64,000 nucleotides of DNA. Source: Nocardia sp. XZ_19_385. GTDB lineage: Bacteria; Actinomycetota; Actinomycetes; Mycobacteriales; Mycobacteriaceae. Positions 28,833 through 41,102 of this stretch are shown here, piece by piece; the stretch's first letter is position 1, and every line of letters starts with the position of its first letter. A model generated the notes under the pieces. That model saw only the letters and a list, made by a program, of their open reading frames with translations, was not told the DNA's origin and ran no database searches. The translations under genes and the position numbers were made by a program. Where the stretch lies: NCBI RefSeq assembly GCF_015355755.1, contig NZ_JACVEE010000001.1, positions 1,426,001 through 1,490,000 on the forward strand. The letters run 5' to 3'.

Positions 28833-29555
28833 TCAGCGAACCCGTTCGTAGGGGTGCTCGGGCCGCTCGATCGGCTGATAGTCGGTGACGGCGAGAGTTG
28901 GCGTCAGGTCCGGGTCGCGTTGGGCGCTTTCGGGTTCCACTCGGCCGCGGATTTCGAGCCAGGTGTCCTCGGCGAATTGCTCGGGGATTCCGGTGAGGTG
29001 GACGCGGACGTAGCGAGCGTCGGCGACGCAGCAGGTGATGGCTACGCGGGCCAGGTCGGTGCCGTCGGAGCGTTCGCTGCGGAGGACGAAGCCGCGGATC
29101 AGTACCGTCCGTTCGTCCAGCGAATGCAGGGAGTCCAGGGTTGCGCGGGCGACCAGCTCTGAGATCGACAGTGCTGGAGCGGGCTCTGCGGGCAGTGGTG
29201 GGAAGGGCCAGGATTTCGGTTGTGCGCCAGGCGCATCGGCGACCCGGACCGGTGCGGTGGTTTCGGCGGCGCCCGCGCCGAGGGCCGGCGGGGTGATCAA
29301 GAGCAGGGACGCGACCGGGATCAGGAGTAGCCATTGGGCTCGGCCGGTGCCGTGTTCGTGGCCGGGAGTCGCTCGCCCGCTGCGGATGTCGCGGCCGATG
29401 GCGATCAGTGCGAGCGCCAGGATGAGGATGCCGCTGAGGAGAAGGAACGGGTACAGGCCTGGTTTGACGTAGTTGAGGTAGGTGCCGTCGAGGGTGATCA
29501 TCAGGATGGCCGCACCGATGAGCAGGAGCAGCAGGTTCTGGGCCTCTCGCTTCAC
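28833..29555 (-). CDS. TIGR03943/DUF1980-type permease-associated protein
   Basis: A 240-residue protein with two N-terminal helices (LLLLLIGAAILMITLDG and PFLLLSGILILALALIAIG), a third near WLLLIPVASLLLITPP, then an extracytoplasmic beta domain with ERTVLIRGFVLR, VAITCCVADARYVRVHL and WLEIRGRVEPE. This matches the TIGR03943 family, which is regularly paired with a DUF318-type permease, as here. GTG 29555 overlaps the permease stop by four bases (GTGA). The beta domain carries a Cys-Cys pair that could bind metal or the substrate. Substrate unknown. Confidence 0.85.
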   Translation of the reverse strand: MKREAQNLLLLLIGAAILMITLDGTYLNYVKPGLYPFLLLSGILILALALIAIGRDIRSGRATPGHEHGTGRAQWLLLIPVASLLLITPPALGAGAAETTAPVRVADAPGAQPKSWPFPPLPAEPAPALSISELVARATLDSLHSLDERTVLIRGFVLRSERSDGTDLARVAITCCVADARYVRVHLTGIPEQFAEDTWLEIRGRVEPESAQRDPDLTPTLAVTDYQPIERPEHPYERVR

Positions 29556-30559
29556 CGGGCACCGCCGAGGAAGAGGTATCCGGCGACAGTGCCGCAGGTG
29601 ACCGCGACCGCAAAGGTCAACGGGGAGAAGCGGATCGCGAACAAACGGCCGAAACTGCCTGCCTGCATGGCGAACAGTTTCACGTCGACCGCGGGGCCGA
29701 CCACCAGGAACACCAGACGCGGGAGCAGCGGCAAGCTCGACATGCTCGCGGCGACGAAAGCGTCGGCCTCCGAGCACAGCGCCAGCACCACCGCGAGCAA
29801 GGCCAGGACCAGGATCGCGATCAGCATCTGGCCGGCGAGTTGCTCGTACCAGGACGGCGGGACCAGCACGTGCAGCGCGGCCGCGGCGGCGGCCCCGAGG
29901 ACGAGAAACGCTGCGGCCTGCAAGAAGTCGTGCCGCGCGGCCTCGGAGAACACCTCCCACCGAGTTCGCCCGGTGACGCAATGATCGTGTCCGCCACGCG
30001 GGATCATCCACCCGGGCCGCCCGATGCGCGACCAGATCAAGCCCATCACGATCGCGGTCGCCAGCGAACCGACGAACCGCGCCCCGACCATCCCCGGCTC
30101 CCCCGGAAACGCCACCGCCGTCGACACCAGCACCACCGGATTGATCGCGGGCGCCGACAGCAGAAAAGCCAGCGCCACCGAACTCGGCGCACCCTGATCG
30201 ATCAAGCGGCGCGCCACCGGCACCACACCGCACTCACATCCGGGCAGCGCCATGCCCGCCAGGCCGGCCACCCCGATCGCCGCGGATTCGTTGCGCGGCA
30301 ACACCTTCCGCAATACCGCGGGCGAAACGAACGCCGCGATGCACCCACTGACCAGCACCCCGAGCACGAGAAACGGAACCGCTTGCACGAACACCCCGAC
30401 GAACACCGTCACCGCCGTCTGCAACCGCGCGACCGACCCGACCGCCGACGCCAACTGCGTCTGCACCAGCGCCCCGACCACCAGCAACCCGACGAGCACA
30501 TAGGTCGACGACACCCTGTCCCACATCACGCGCACCGGCTGCTTCTCGAGCATTCCCAC
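29552..30559 (-). CDS. DUF318/UPF0718-family permease
   Basis: A 335-residue integral membrane protein with about eight helices and the family's two related halves: LVSGCIAAFVSPAVLRKVLP and the small-residue stretch GMALPGCECGVVPVARRLI containing a CxC motif, then LSAPAINPVVLVSTAVAF, and in the second half CSEADAFVAASM. The conserved Cys-x-Cys and the negatively charged CSEADAF suggest ion or metal handling. It is cotranscribed with the TIGR03943 partner. A Zur-like palindrome lies 14 bases upstream of the start. GTG 30559 or ATG 30553 are possible starts. Confidence 0.88.
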   Translation of the reverse strand: MGMLEKQPVRVMWDRVSSTYVLVGLLVVGALVQTQLASAVGSVARLQTAVTVFVGVFVQAVPFLVLGVLVSGCIAAFVSPAVLRKVLPRNESAAIGVAGLAGMALPGCECGVVPVARRLIDQGAPSSVALAFLLSAPAINPVVLVSTAVAFPGEPGMVGARFVGSLATAIVMGLIWSRIGRPGWMIPRGGHDHCVTGRTRWEVFSEAARHDFLQAAAFLVLGAAAAAALHVLVPPSWYEQLAGQMLIAILVLALLAVVLALCSEADAFVAASMSSLPLLPRLVFLVVGPAVDVKLFAMQAGSFGRLFAIRFSPLTFAVAVTCGTVAGYLFLGGAR

Positions 30560-30572
30560 ATCTTGCCAGTAC

Positions 30573-30587
30573 TGAATATCGTTTCCA
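30573..30587. promoter_or_regulatory. Candidate Zur-type box upstream of the permease pair
   Basis: TGAATATCGTTTCCA matches the 7-1-7 actinobacterial Zur-like pattern TGAAAATCGTTTTCA at 13 of 15 positions. It is an AT-rich island between the permease and the SRPBCC gene and would block permease transcription when bound. The match was made by eye from memory of the consensus. Confidence 0.35.
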
Positions 30588-30668
30588 GGTATGCCTTCCG
30601 ACCGAATTCATCTGCGGACTCGCACGCGCGGCTGGCCGGACACGCCACGCATCCGGTCGCGAGCGGGC

Positions 30669-31148
30669 ATGATCGTGTGCATGCAGCGACTCGAGCTCAC
30701 GCAAGCTCCGGCGGCGTATGCCTGCATGATCGTGCGCAGGCCTGTTGCGGAGGCGTTCCGCGCCTTCGCCGACCCGGCTGTCACCTCCCGGTTCTGGTAC
30801 AGCAAGAGCAGCGGGCCGATGGTGGCGGGGGCCGAATTACGTTGGGAGTGGGAGACCTATGGGGCCTCCGCCGACGTCAAGGTCCTCGACGTCGATCCGG
30901 ACCGCTCGATCCGGTTCGAGTGGGGCAACTACGAACAGCCGACCACCGTCGAGGTGAAATTCGCGCCGCGCGAAACGGGAAGCACGTTCGTCGAAGTCAC
31001 CGAAACCGGATTCCAGGGCACGGGCGACGAGCTGATCCAGTGGGTGAACGACACGGTCGGCGGCTTCTCCACCATGCTGTGCGCGATGAAAGCCCTGCTC
31101 GAGCACGACCTCGAATTAGGCGCCGTCACGGACCATCATCCCAGCTGA
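30669..31148 (+). CDS. SRPBCC-family (AHSA1-like) protein
   Basis: A roughly 159-residue START/Bet v1-fold protein: VRRPVAEAFRAFADPAVTSR, then FWYSKSSGPMVAGAELRWEW, a beta strand run DVKVLDVDPDRSIRFEWG and TTVEVKFAPRETGSTFVEVT, and the long C-terminal helix starting DELIQWVNDTVGGFSTMLCA. The fold encloses a hydrophobic cavity for a small ligand; AHSA1-like members are often stress- or resistance-linked. Starts at 30669 or 30681 are both possible. It is divergent from the permease operon. Confidence 0.85.
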   Translation: MIVCMQRLELTQAPAAYACMIVRRPVAEAFRAFADPAVTSRFWYSKSSGPMVAGAELRWEWETYGASADVKVLDVDPDRSIRFEWGNYEQPTTVEVKFAPRETGSTFVEVTETGFQGTGDELIQWVNDTVGGFSTMLCAMKALLEHDLELGAVTDHHPS

Positions 31149-31174
31149 ACAGCCCGTGCAATTCGCGGCTGTCG

Positions 31175-32542
31175 CTAGGCGCTCCCGGCGGGGACATCGG
31201 CTCCGACCCGAGCCCACCGCCCCGACAGAGCTCGCCACACCACCGCGGCCAGGCGCAGGATCATGAAGGCGACCAAGCCCGTCCAGATTCCAGCGATGCC
31301 CCAGTCGAAGATCAGGGACAGCCAGATGGCCGGGAGGAATCCGACAAGTGCGGCGCCCAGCGTCGCGGTTCGAAGGAAAGCCGCGTCGCCCGCTCCGAGC
31401 AGAACACCGTCCAGGGCGAAGACGACGCCCGCGACCGGGATGATCGCGACGAAGAACCACCACGCGACGCCGGTGCGGTCGAGGACCGCCATATCGGTGG
31501 TGAACAGCTTCGGGATCACGTTGTAGCCCGCCGCGAAGCACCCGGCGAGGACGAGCGCGAACACCGTCGACCACTCGGTGATTCGCCGCGCCAGCCGTTT
31601 GGCGCCGACGGCGTTGCCCGCGCCCAGTGCCGCGCCGACCAGCGTCTGGGCTGCGATAGCAAGCGAATCCAAGGTCAGCGCCAGGAAGGTCCACAGCTGC
31701 AGGACCAGCTGGTGCGCCGCCACCGACGCCGCCCCGAACCTGGACGCGACCGCCGCCGCCGACACAAAGCACGCTTGGAACGCGAGACTACGAGCGATCA
31801 GGTCACGGCCCATCACCAGCTGCGCCTTGATCACCGACCATTGCGGCGCGAGCGAAACCCGCTCGCGCACCAGCGCATACAGGAACAGCACGCCACTGAC
31901 CGCCTGCCCGACCAGGTTCGCCACCGCGGACCCGGGCAACCCCATCCGCGGCGCCCCCAGCAAACCGTGCACCAGCACCGGGCACAGCACCCCCGAAAGC
32001 ACTAGGCCCGCAACGACATACACCAGCGGCCGCATAATGTCCTGCACCCCGCGCATCCACCCGTTCCCCGCCATCGAGATCAGAATCAACGGCACCCCGA
32101 ACACCGCGATCCGCAACCACAGCAACGCCTCCCCCGCGATATCACCCCCACCGGCGATCGCATTGGTCAACGGCACCGCGAACACCTGCACCACAACGAC
32201 AATCAACGCCCCCACCACCACCGCGATCCACGTTGCCTGCACCCCCTCGGCCACCGCCCCGCGATCATCCCCCGCCCCGTGCCGCCGCGAAGCCCGCGCC
32301 GTCGTGCCATAGGACAAGAACGTCAACTGCGAACTCACTTGCGCCAGAATCAATCCGCCCACCGCGAGCCCCGCCAACGCCAGCGCCCCGAGCCGCCCCA
32401 CCACAGCCATATCGAACAGCAGATAGATCGGCTCCGCCACCAGCACCCCGAGCGCAGGCAGCGCCAACCCAAGAATCCGCCGCGGCCCCACCTCCGCCGC
32501 CGAATCAGACCCGCCATCCGCTACCGACCGCTGCTGACCCAC
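31175..32542 (-). CDS. MATE-family efflux transporter (DinF-like)
   Basis: A 455-residue protein with twelve membrane helices arranged in two six-helix halves, typical of MATE exporters that use Na+ or H+ to expel cationic drugs. The start VGPRRILGLALPALGVLVAE and the halves ending in GGDIAGEALLWLRIAVFGVP and LDSLAIAAQTLVGAALGAGN match the DinF branch. GTG 32542 follows GGGAGG with a 6-base spacer; the longer upstream frame is discarded. Position next to nrnA matches Rv2836c of M. tuberculosis. Substrate unknown. Confidence 0.92.
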   Translation of the reverse strand: MGQQRSVADGGSDSAAEVGPRRILGLALPALGVLVAEPIYLLFDMAVVGRLGALALAGLAVGGLILAQVSSQLTFLSYGTTARASRRHGAGDDRGAVAEGVQATWIAVVVGALIVVVVQVFAVPLTNAIAGGGDIAGEALLWLRIAVFGVPLILISMAGNGWMRGVQDIMRPLVYVVAGLVLSGVLCPVLVHGLLGAPRMGLPGSAVANLVGQAVSGVLFLYALVRERVSLAPQWSVIKAQLVMGRDLIARSLAFQACFVSAAAVASRFGAASVAAHQLVLQLWTFLALTLDSLAIAAQTLVGAALGAGNAVGAKRLARRITEWSTVFALVLAGCFAAGYNVIPKLFTTDMAVLDRTGVAWWFFVAIIPVAGVVFALDGVLLGAGDAAFLRTATLGAALVGFLPAIWLSLIFDWGIAGIWTGLVAFMILRLAAVVWRALSGRWARVGADVPAGSA

Positions 32543-32699
32543 ACCAAACCTCCCGACGAAGTAGATCTCCGCCAACTCGCAAGCCGAGGACCATCCGCCA
32601 GCCCTCGCCTGAACAACCCGAACTCCCCCACCCAACCACCCGGCACCGACAAGATCCGCCCATTCCCACGCGACGCGCGGTCCCGCCTCCGCCCTACGG

Positions 32700-33019
32700 C
32701 CGCACCGGCTTCGATCCGCAACCGGCCACCGACTCACCGGGTTCCTCTCGCTGCCCGGGATGCGGCCCAACGAGCTCACCCTGGGACTCGACCCTGCGGT
32801 TGAAGGATGCTGCGTTCCACATGGCGGCGGAAGGGTTACGCGGCGGAAATGGCTGCGCCTGTCATCACATGGGCGGAGCGGGAGGTGCCCGGCGTGCCGG
32901 TGGCCGCTGATATTACGGAGTCCAACGAGCCGTCACTCCGCGTCGCCGAGCGGCTCGGGTTCGAGGTCCATACCGTGGAGGAATTCGGCGGCCAGCCCTC
33001 ACTGCATATGCGCCGCTGA
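32700..33019 (+). pseudogene. Frameshifted GNAT acetyltransferase remnant
   Basis: One frame reads TGFLSLPGMRPNELTLGLDP up to about 32800, as in the middle of a GNAT acetyltransferase, and then loses resemblance. A second frame from about 32810 reads RRKGYAAEMAAPVITWAERE and ends SLRVAERLGFEVHTVEEFGG, the acetyl-CoA loop and C-terminus of the same family. The two parts abut but are in different frames, and the N-terminal third is not found upstream. The gene is therefore broken by a frameshift and a 5' loss. A 71-codon product from 32807 could still be made but lacks half of the fold. Confidence 0.6.
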
Positions 33020-33045
33020 GCGTATTTCGTTGCGGGACCGGCGGT

Positions 33046-34167
33046 TCAACCGAGTGCGGCGAGCAGGGCCGCGACGATGTCGTCGGGACTGCCGTAGGTG
33101 GTGTAGCCCGCCGCGTAGCGATGCCCACCGCCACCGAGTGCGGTCGCGACTTCGGCGACGTCGATACCGTCCCGCTTGCCGGGTCCGGAGTCGCGGGAGC
33201 GCAACGACACCGTCCAGCGGTCCTCGATGGTGCGGGATTCCTTGAAGACCGCGGCGATTCCGGCTTCGGTGGTGGTGCGGACGATGTCGATGACGCTCTC
33301 GATTTCCTCGGAACCGACGCCGGTTTCATCCGCACGACGGACGAAGACGTAGGCCAGGCCGGTGCCGCCGCGGACGGCGGGCTCCAGGCGGGCGGTACCG
33401 AGGACGCGCGCCAGCATCGGCAGCCACGCGAAGGGGTGGGTGTCGAGCAGGGTGCGGGCGATCTCGGGGCCGTCGATGCCGGTGGCCAGCAGGCGTTCGG
33501 CGAGGGCGTGGGTGCCGGGGCGAACCCAGCGGAAGGAGCCGGTGTCGGTGACCAGGCCGGCGTAGAGGCAGTGCGCTATGTCGGCGTCGATCGGTTCACC
33601 CCAGGCGTCGAGCAGGCGCGCAATGACCGCGGTCGTGGATTCGGCGTCGGGGTCGATCACGCCGACGGTGCCGAAACCGGTGTTGGAGCGATGGTGATCG
33701 ATCACCAGAGTTGTTGTGGCGCCGGCCAATCGGCTAGCGAGCGCGCCGAGCCGACCGGCGCTGCCGCAGTCCACGGCGATCAGCAGGTCGGTTTCGGCCG
33801 GGACCTCGGCGGGCGGCACCAGATGCCGCAGCCCCGGCAGTGTGTGCATGGACAGCGGGAGCTCGGCGGGTTCGGCGAAGGACACCCACACCGGGATCCC
33901 ACGCCGTTCCAGCACCAAAGCCATGGCCAGACCGCTGCCGACGGTGTCGGCATCCGGCTGCACATGACAGACGATGGTCACCGACCGCGCCCCGTCCAAC
34001 GCCGCTATGGCGGCGTCGAATCGCATCGCGGCAGGAGCGGCCCCATCCGCGACAGCGTGGGTCAGACCCGCACCGATCCCCACCCCACCGACGACCGCGC
34101 CCGGACCGTGCGGCATCGCACCGATCCGATCGTGGCCCTCCCCCGCCGGGCTCTCGCTGAGTGTCAT
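33046..34167 (-). CDS. nrnA: DHH-family oligoribonuclease / pAp phosphatase
   Basis: NrnA degrades nanoRNAs and dephosphorylates 3'-phosphoadenosine 5'-phosphate; the mycobacterial enzyme (Rv2837c) also acts on cyclic-di-AMP/GMP products. The 373-residue chain has the DHH motifs HVQPDADTVGSG, DCGSAGRLGA, VIDHHRSNTGFG, and the DHHA1 substrate motif GGGGHRYAAG near the end. The first 45 residues are extra and low-complexity compared with the family, so the true start may be further in. It begins 10 bases after rbfA ends, so it belongs to the rbfA operon. Confidence 0.94.
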   Translation of the reverse strand: MTLSESPAGEGHDRIGAMPHGPGAVVGGVGIGAGLTHAVADGAAPAAMRFDAAIAALDGARSVTIVCHVQPDADTVGSGLAMALVLERRGIPVWVSFAEPAELPLSMHTLPGLRHLVPPAEVPAETDLLIAVDCGSAGRLGALASRLAGATTTLVIDHHRSNTGFGTVGVIDPDAESTTAVIARLLDAWGEPIDADIAHCLYAGLVTDTGSFRWVRPGTHALAERLLATGIDGPEIARTLLDTHPFAWLPMLARVLGTARLEPAVRGGTGLAYVFVRRADETGVGSEEIESVIDIVRTTTEAGIAAVFKESRTIEDRWTVSLRSRDSGPGKRDGIDVAEVATALGGGGHRYAAGYTTYGSPDDIVAALLAALG

Positions 34168-34176
34168 TCCCGCCCG

Positions 34177-34617
34177 TTACTCGCCGTCGCGCTCGACCTT
34201 GTAGGGGTCGGCGTCGCCCGCGGGTGTGGCGTTCGCCCGTGCCGCCGCGACTTCCTCATCGAGGGCCCTGGCGCGTGCCAGCAGTTCCTCCATGTCGCGC
34301 GCGACCTCCGGAACCTTGTCGAGCACGAAGGCCAGCGTGGGCGTGAATTTTATGCCGGTGCCCGCGCCCACCTTCGAACGCAGTACGCCCCTGGCCTTTT
34401 CCAGGCCGGCGGCCGCTGCGGCGTAGTCGGGTTCGGCGTTCACCGTTTCACCCATGACCGTGTAGTACACCGTGGCGTCGCGCAGGTCACCGGTGACTTT
34501 GGCGTCGGTGACCGTGACGAAGCGCAGCCGCGGGTCCTTCACCTCGTGATCGATGGCGGTTGCCACGATCTCGGAGATCCGCTTGGCGAGTCGGCGTGCC
34601 CTGGCTTGATCTGCCAT
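34177..34617 (-). CDS. rbfA: Ribosome-binding factor A
   Basis: RbfA helps mature the 5' end of 16S rRNA in the small subunit and matters for cold growth. The 146-residue product has the KH-like fold with [39 protein letters not shown] and the C-terminal [19 protein letters not shown] 34617 has the best spacing from AGGGG. It follows ylxP by 21 bases, in the infB-ylxP-rbfA order conserved in actinobacteria. Confidence 0.96.
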   Translation of the reverse strand: MADQARARRLAKRISEIVATAIDHEVKDPRLRFVTVTDAKVTGDLRDATVYYTVMGETVNAEPDYAAAAAGLEKARGVLRSKVGAGTGIKFTPTLAFVLDKVPEVARDMEELLARARALDEEVAAARANATPAGDADPYKVERDGE

Positions 34618-34638
34618 GGCCATCCCCTCTCTAAAAAT

Positions 34639-34929
34639 TCAGTCTTCGGGTCCGAAGATACGCCGGCGCACTGCCAGCAACTCTAACTCCGGACGTGCCG
34701 CCACGGTGCGTTCACACCGATCGAGCACCTGGGTCAGATGGTCCATGCCGGAGCTGACCAACGCCACCCCCAGCAACGAACGACGGTAGCGGTCCTGTTC
34801 CCCGCCCTCCGCGGCGCTCACGCCGAAACGTTGCAATTCGGCCAATATCGGCCGGATCACCGAGCGCTTTTCTTTCAGCGAATGAACGTCGCCGAGCAGG
34901 ATGTCGAATTCGAGCGCACCAAGAAACAT
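34639..34929 (-). CDS. DUF503 (YlxP-like) protein
   Basis: A 96-residue protein of the DUF503 family (B. subtilis YlxP), a ferredoxin-like-fold protein found between infB and rbfA and linked to ribosome maturation by context. Family features are the start FLGALEFDILLGDVHSLKEK and the Arg-rich middle ending in SSGMDHLTQVLDRCER. The ATG lies 161 bases downstream of infB, across two hairpins, so part of the operon message may be attenuated or processed before it. Confidence 0.9.
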   Translation of the reverse strand: MFLGALEFDILLGDVHSLKEKRSVIRPILAELQRFGVSAAEGGEQDRYRRSLLGVALVSSGMDHLTQVLDRCERTVAARPELELLAVRRRIFGPED

Positions 34930-34958
34930 AGAAACCCCCGTTCGCTGTGTGGATGGAC

Positions 34959-35000
34959 GAACGCCGCGCTCCCGGAGTTGCGCCGGGAGGCGCGGCGTTC
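34959..35000 (-). terminator. Hairpin between infB and ylxP
   Basis: Left arm 34959-34975 and right arm 34983-35000 form a 17-bp stem with a single bulged base and a 7-base loop. A second hairpin, GGCGACGG at 35029-35036 with 35064-35071, lies nearer to infB. Neither has a T tract. They may reduce expression of the downstream ylxP-rbfA-nrnA genes or protect the infB 3' end. Confidence 0.6.
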
Positions 35001-35090
35001 AGGTTCGCGGTGCGAACCACTATCCAGCGGCGACGGCCCCTCTACCACGGGGGGAGGTCGGGACCGTCGCCGTCTAAACCACGAGAGCTA

Positions 35091-38114
<3,024 letters not shown>

Positions 38115-38223
38115 TGCTCTCCTCTGTCTGAGGTCGAGCAGCCCCGCCGTTTCAGGGGACGGCGGCCCGCACGACCTCGGGTTATCTCCGACGGACGTTC
38201 ATCGTTGGTACTTCACGGTGTGC

Positions 38224-38682
38224 TCATGAGTGCTCGTGCCTGTTCTCGAGGTAATGCTCCAGGGCTGAGATATCCAGATGTCCGGACACTCGTAGTGCTC
38301 TGCCGAATGCTCGGCGTCGCTCTGCCGCGGTCAGACAAGACGAAAGGGGGTGCAACCAGGCACCCCTCCCGGGAAGTCTGCGCCGAGGATCCGGAACGAT
38401 CGCGACGATACGGGATCCGTCAAACGTTTCCCGATCTTGTGCCACGATCCGCAACAGATCGACGGCCAACTCGCGCTTCCGGCATCCGATACACGTGCGC
38501 ACCGGAGCCGCCCGAGGGGCCTGCTCATTGGTGCGTTCTTGCAAAGGAACCGAAGGCTCGCGCTGAACCTGGGACCACTCTACCGCCGACCCGGTCATTA
38601 CGACGAACCCCGCCCCTGCGGAAGTTACCAACATGTCATCCCGGCGGCCCGATTCGTGGCCGCCGTCCTGCGTTTCGGTCAA
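38224..38682 (-). CDS. YlxR (DUF448) RNA-binding protein
   Basis: The conserved YlxR core is present: [20 protein letters not shown], then [20 protein letters not shown] and a basic helical end. The family sits between nusA and infB and is thought to bind RNA or modulate RNase P and transcription. The frame begins with TTG overlapping the nusA stop (TTGA), but codons before VRTCIGC are poor in GC at third positions, so the real start may be a later codon such as ATG 38634 or 38598. Confidence 0.85.
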   Translation of the reverse strand: MTETQDGGHESGRRDDMLVTSAGAGFVVMTGSAVEWSQVQREPSVPLQERTNEQAPRAAPVRTCIGCRKRELAVDLLRIVAQDRETFDGSRIVAIVPDPRRRLPGRGAWLHPLSSCLTAAERRRAFGRALRVSGHLDISALEHYLENRHEHS

Positions 38683-39707
38683 CCGCGCTGTGCCTCCGAC
38701 CGCACGCTTTCGCCCATGTCAGGGGCGGCGTCGCTGCGGATATCGATGCGCCACCCGGTCAAACGCGCCGCCAAGCGAGCGTTCTGGCCTTCCTTGCCGA
38801 TCGCCAGCGAAAGCTGGAAGTCCGGCACCACCACGCGGGCGGCCCGCGCCTCGGCGTCGACGACGGTGACCGATACCACCTTCGACGGGGACAGCGCATT
38901 GCCGACAAAGGTCGCCGGATCCTCGGCCCAGTCGATGATGTCGATCTTCTCGCCGGCCAGTTCGCTCATCACATTGCGCACGCGCTGGCCCATCGGGCCG
39001 ATGCACGCGCCCTTGGCGTTGACGCCGGACACGGTCGAGCGCACCGCGATCTTCGAGCGATGCCCGGCCTCGCGCGCCACCGCGACGATCTCGACCGAGC
39101 CGTCGGCGATTTCGGGAACCTCGAGGGCAAACAGGCGGCGAACAAGATTCGGGTGCGTCCGCGAGAGCGTGATCTGCGGGCCGCGCGGGCCGCGGGACAC
39201 CCCGTAGACATAAGCCTTGATGCGATCGCCGTGCTCGTAGGTCTCCCCCGGCACCTGCTCGGCCGACGGAATCAGCGCCTCGGTGCCGTGCAGTTCGCTG
39301 CCGATCCGCACCACCACGGTGCCGCGGGCGTTGGCGCGCGCGTCGCGCTGCACCACACCGCCGACGATGTCGCCCTCGTGCGTGGCGAACTCGCCGAAGG
39401 ACTTCTCGTTCTCCGCGTCACGCAGCCGCTGCAGCACGACCTGGCGCGCGGTGGTGGCCGCGATCCGGCCGAAACCCTCAGGGGTGTCGTCCCATTCGGA
39501 GATGACATTGCCGTCCGCGTCGAGTTCGCGGGCCATCACGCGGACGGTCCCGGTCTTCTGGTTGATGTCGATGCGGGCGTTGGGCTGGTGGCCCTCGGTG
39601 TGCCGGTAGGCGGTGAGCAACGCGGACTCGATCGCGGAGATCACCGTTTCGATCGAGATCCCCTTATCGGCGACTATCGCGCGCAGGGCTTCGATTTCGA
39701 TGTTCAT
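38679..39707 (-). CDS. nusA: Transcription termination/antitermination factor NusA
   Basis: NusA binds RNA polymerase and modulates pausing, termination and rRNA antitermination. The 342-residue protein has the N-terminal polymerase-binding domain ([20 protein letters not shown]), an S1 domain ([20 protein letters not shown]), and two KH domains ([20 protein letters not shown], and [20 protein letters not shown]). The C-terminal acidic repeats of E. coli NusA are absent, as usual in actinobacteria. Its ATG overlaps the rimP stop by four bases. Confidence 0.97.
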   Translation of the reverse strand: MNIEIEALRAIVADKGISIETVISAIESALLTAYRHTEGHQPNARIDINQKTGTVRVMARELDADGNVISEWDDTPEGFGRIAATTARQVVLQRLRDAENEKSFGEFATHEGDIVGGVVQRDARANARGTVVVRIGSELHGTEALIPSAEQVPGETYEHGDRIKAYVYGVSRGPRGPQITLSRTHPNLVRRLFALEVPEIADGSVEIVAVAREAGHRSKIAVRSTVSGVNAKGACIGPMGQRVRNVMSELAGEKIDIIDWAEDPATFVGNALSPSKVVSVTVVDAEARAARVVVPDFQLSLAIGKEGQNARLAARLTGWRIDIRSDAAPDMGESVRSEAQRG

Positions 39708-40333
39708 TCCACGATCCCTTCGGATGCTGATTCGGATGAGAGGTCTTCGGGTTCGGAACCGGGTAGTGGCTTGCCGGGTGCGATGCCGCCGGCCAACTCC
39801 AGTTCCTGGGCGCCGGGCTGGTTGAACTCGACCTGGACCACAGCCTCGGCGATATCGGCCAGGGCGACCGTCACCAGGTGCGGTTTGACTTTGCCGCCGA
39901 GCACCAAGGCGATCTTCTCGCCGTCGAGCGCACCGACGCGAGCCTCGAACTTCGAGGCGCCGGCGGCCTCGGGCGAGGTCGCGTCGCCGCGTAGCTTGAC
40001 GCGGACCTTGCGGCCCTGCGCACGCCGCCAGTGCCGGTCCGCGGTGAGCGGACGGTTGATGCCCGGGGTGGTGACTTCCAGCAGGTACGCCGTCTCGCCG
40101 AAGTCGCCGGCCGCGTCGAAGGCCTCGGAGATCTCGCGGCTCAGCGCGGCGACGCTGTCCAGGTCGATCGCCGCGTCGCTGTCGACGACGACCTTGACCC
40201 GATACTGACCCGGATCGCCTGCCTCCGATTGCTGTCCGGCAGTGGCGATCTCAACGCCCTCGAGGTCGAGCCCTCGGCGTTCGACGAGCCCAGCTACTAG
40301 CTGGCTCACCCTTTCCTCGGTCGGCATCGGCAT
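39704..40333 (-). CDS. rimP: Ribosome maturation factor RimP
   Basis: RimP is needed for assembly of the 30S subunit. The 209-residue product shows the family blocks [20 protein letters not shown], an [18 protein letters not shown] helix, and [14 protein letters not shown]. It is the first gene of the rimP-nusA-ylxR-infB operon, starting at ATG 40333 with AGGAG eight bases upstream. The C-terminal 35 residues are an acidic tail beyond the core domain. Confidence 0.95.
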   Translation of the reverse strand: MPMPTEERVSQLVAGLVERRGLDLEGVEIATAGQQSEAGDPGQYRVKVVVDSDAAIDLDSVAALSREISEAFDAAGDFGETAYLLEVTTPGINRPLTADRHWRRAQGRKVRVKLRGDATSPEAAGASKFEARVGALDGEKIALVLGGKVKPHLVTVALADIAEAVVQVEFNQPGAQELELAGGIAPGKPLPGSEPEDLSSESASEGIVE

Positions 40334-40526
40334 CTGGGGCGGCTCCTGGTTCAGTTGTGACGAGGGGAGAAAGTTTCTGTACCGAAGATCTAGCGTAACG
40401 CGCCCGGAGAGTGTAAAGGACCACCCACCGTAGGCAAGTTTGCTGGGTGCGTCACACGCGCACGTCCTGATCTATCGCGCCCGCGCCGCCACCGGATCGG
40501 TCGAGGGAATCTGGCACGATGGTGCC

Positions 40527-41102
40527 GTGCCCATCCGCCTCCTCGCCCCGCATGCCGGGTGCTCGCCCGGCCACAGTACTGGCTTCACCCGCCGCACCGC
40601 ACTCCGGTTGGCCGGTGGCAGCGCTCTCGGTGCGCTCACGCTCGGTGCGACCACGGCCTGCGGCGAGGAGCCGCTACAGGCGCCGGATCCGCTTGCCGCG
40701 CAGGTCACCCTGGCGAAAGCCGACGCCGCGGCCGCGACCGCCGCGATCGCCCTGGCCCCCCAGAAACAAAGCGCACTGAACACCATCGCCGCCGAGCGCA
40801 CCGCGCACGCCGAGGCGATGCAAGCCGAAATCGACCGCGTCATCGGCGTTTACGGCGACGGCACCACCCCCGTCCCCCGAACCCGCACCGCGGCCACCCC
40901 CTCCGGCGCGGCCGCGGCAGGCACGACCGGTACGCAGGTACCGCCGACCGCACCACCGAGCCTCGACCAGTTGCGCGATCAACTCGCCCGCTCCCAGCAC
41001 TCGGCGGCCGACCTGGCCCGCGCACTCTCCGGCTACCGCGCAGGCCTCCTCGCATCCATCAGCGCGTCCTGCGCAACCGAAGTGGGGGTCCTGCTCGCAT
41101 GA
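40527..41102 (+). CDS. Tat-exported lipoprotein, Ala-rich (Rv2843-like position)
   Basis: A 191-residue exported protein. The N-terminal signal has a twin Arg (FTRRTALRL, Arg22-Arg23), a hydrophobic stretch AGGSALGALTLGA, and a lipobox-like TTAC with Cys45, so it is probably a Tat-dependent lipoprotein. The mature part is helical and Ala-rich with possible long coiled segments (residues 60-105 and 150-190). GTG 40527 is the only reasonable start. Its stop overlaps the ATG of the DUF4439 gene, so the two products probably act together outside the membrane. Confidence 0.8.
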   Translation: MPIRLLAPHAGCSPGHSTGFTRRTALRLAGGSALGALTLGATTACGEEPLQAPDPLAAQVTLAKADAAAATAAIALAPQKQSALNTIAAERTAHAEAMQAEIDRVIGVYGDGTTPVPRTRTAATPSGAAAAGTTGTQVPPTAPPSLDQLRDQLARSQHSAADLARALSGYRAGLLASISASCATEVGVLLA

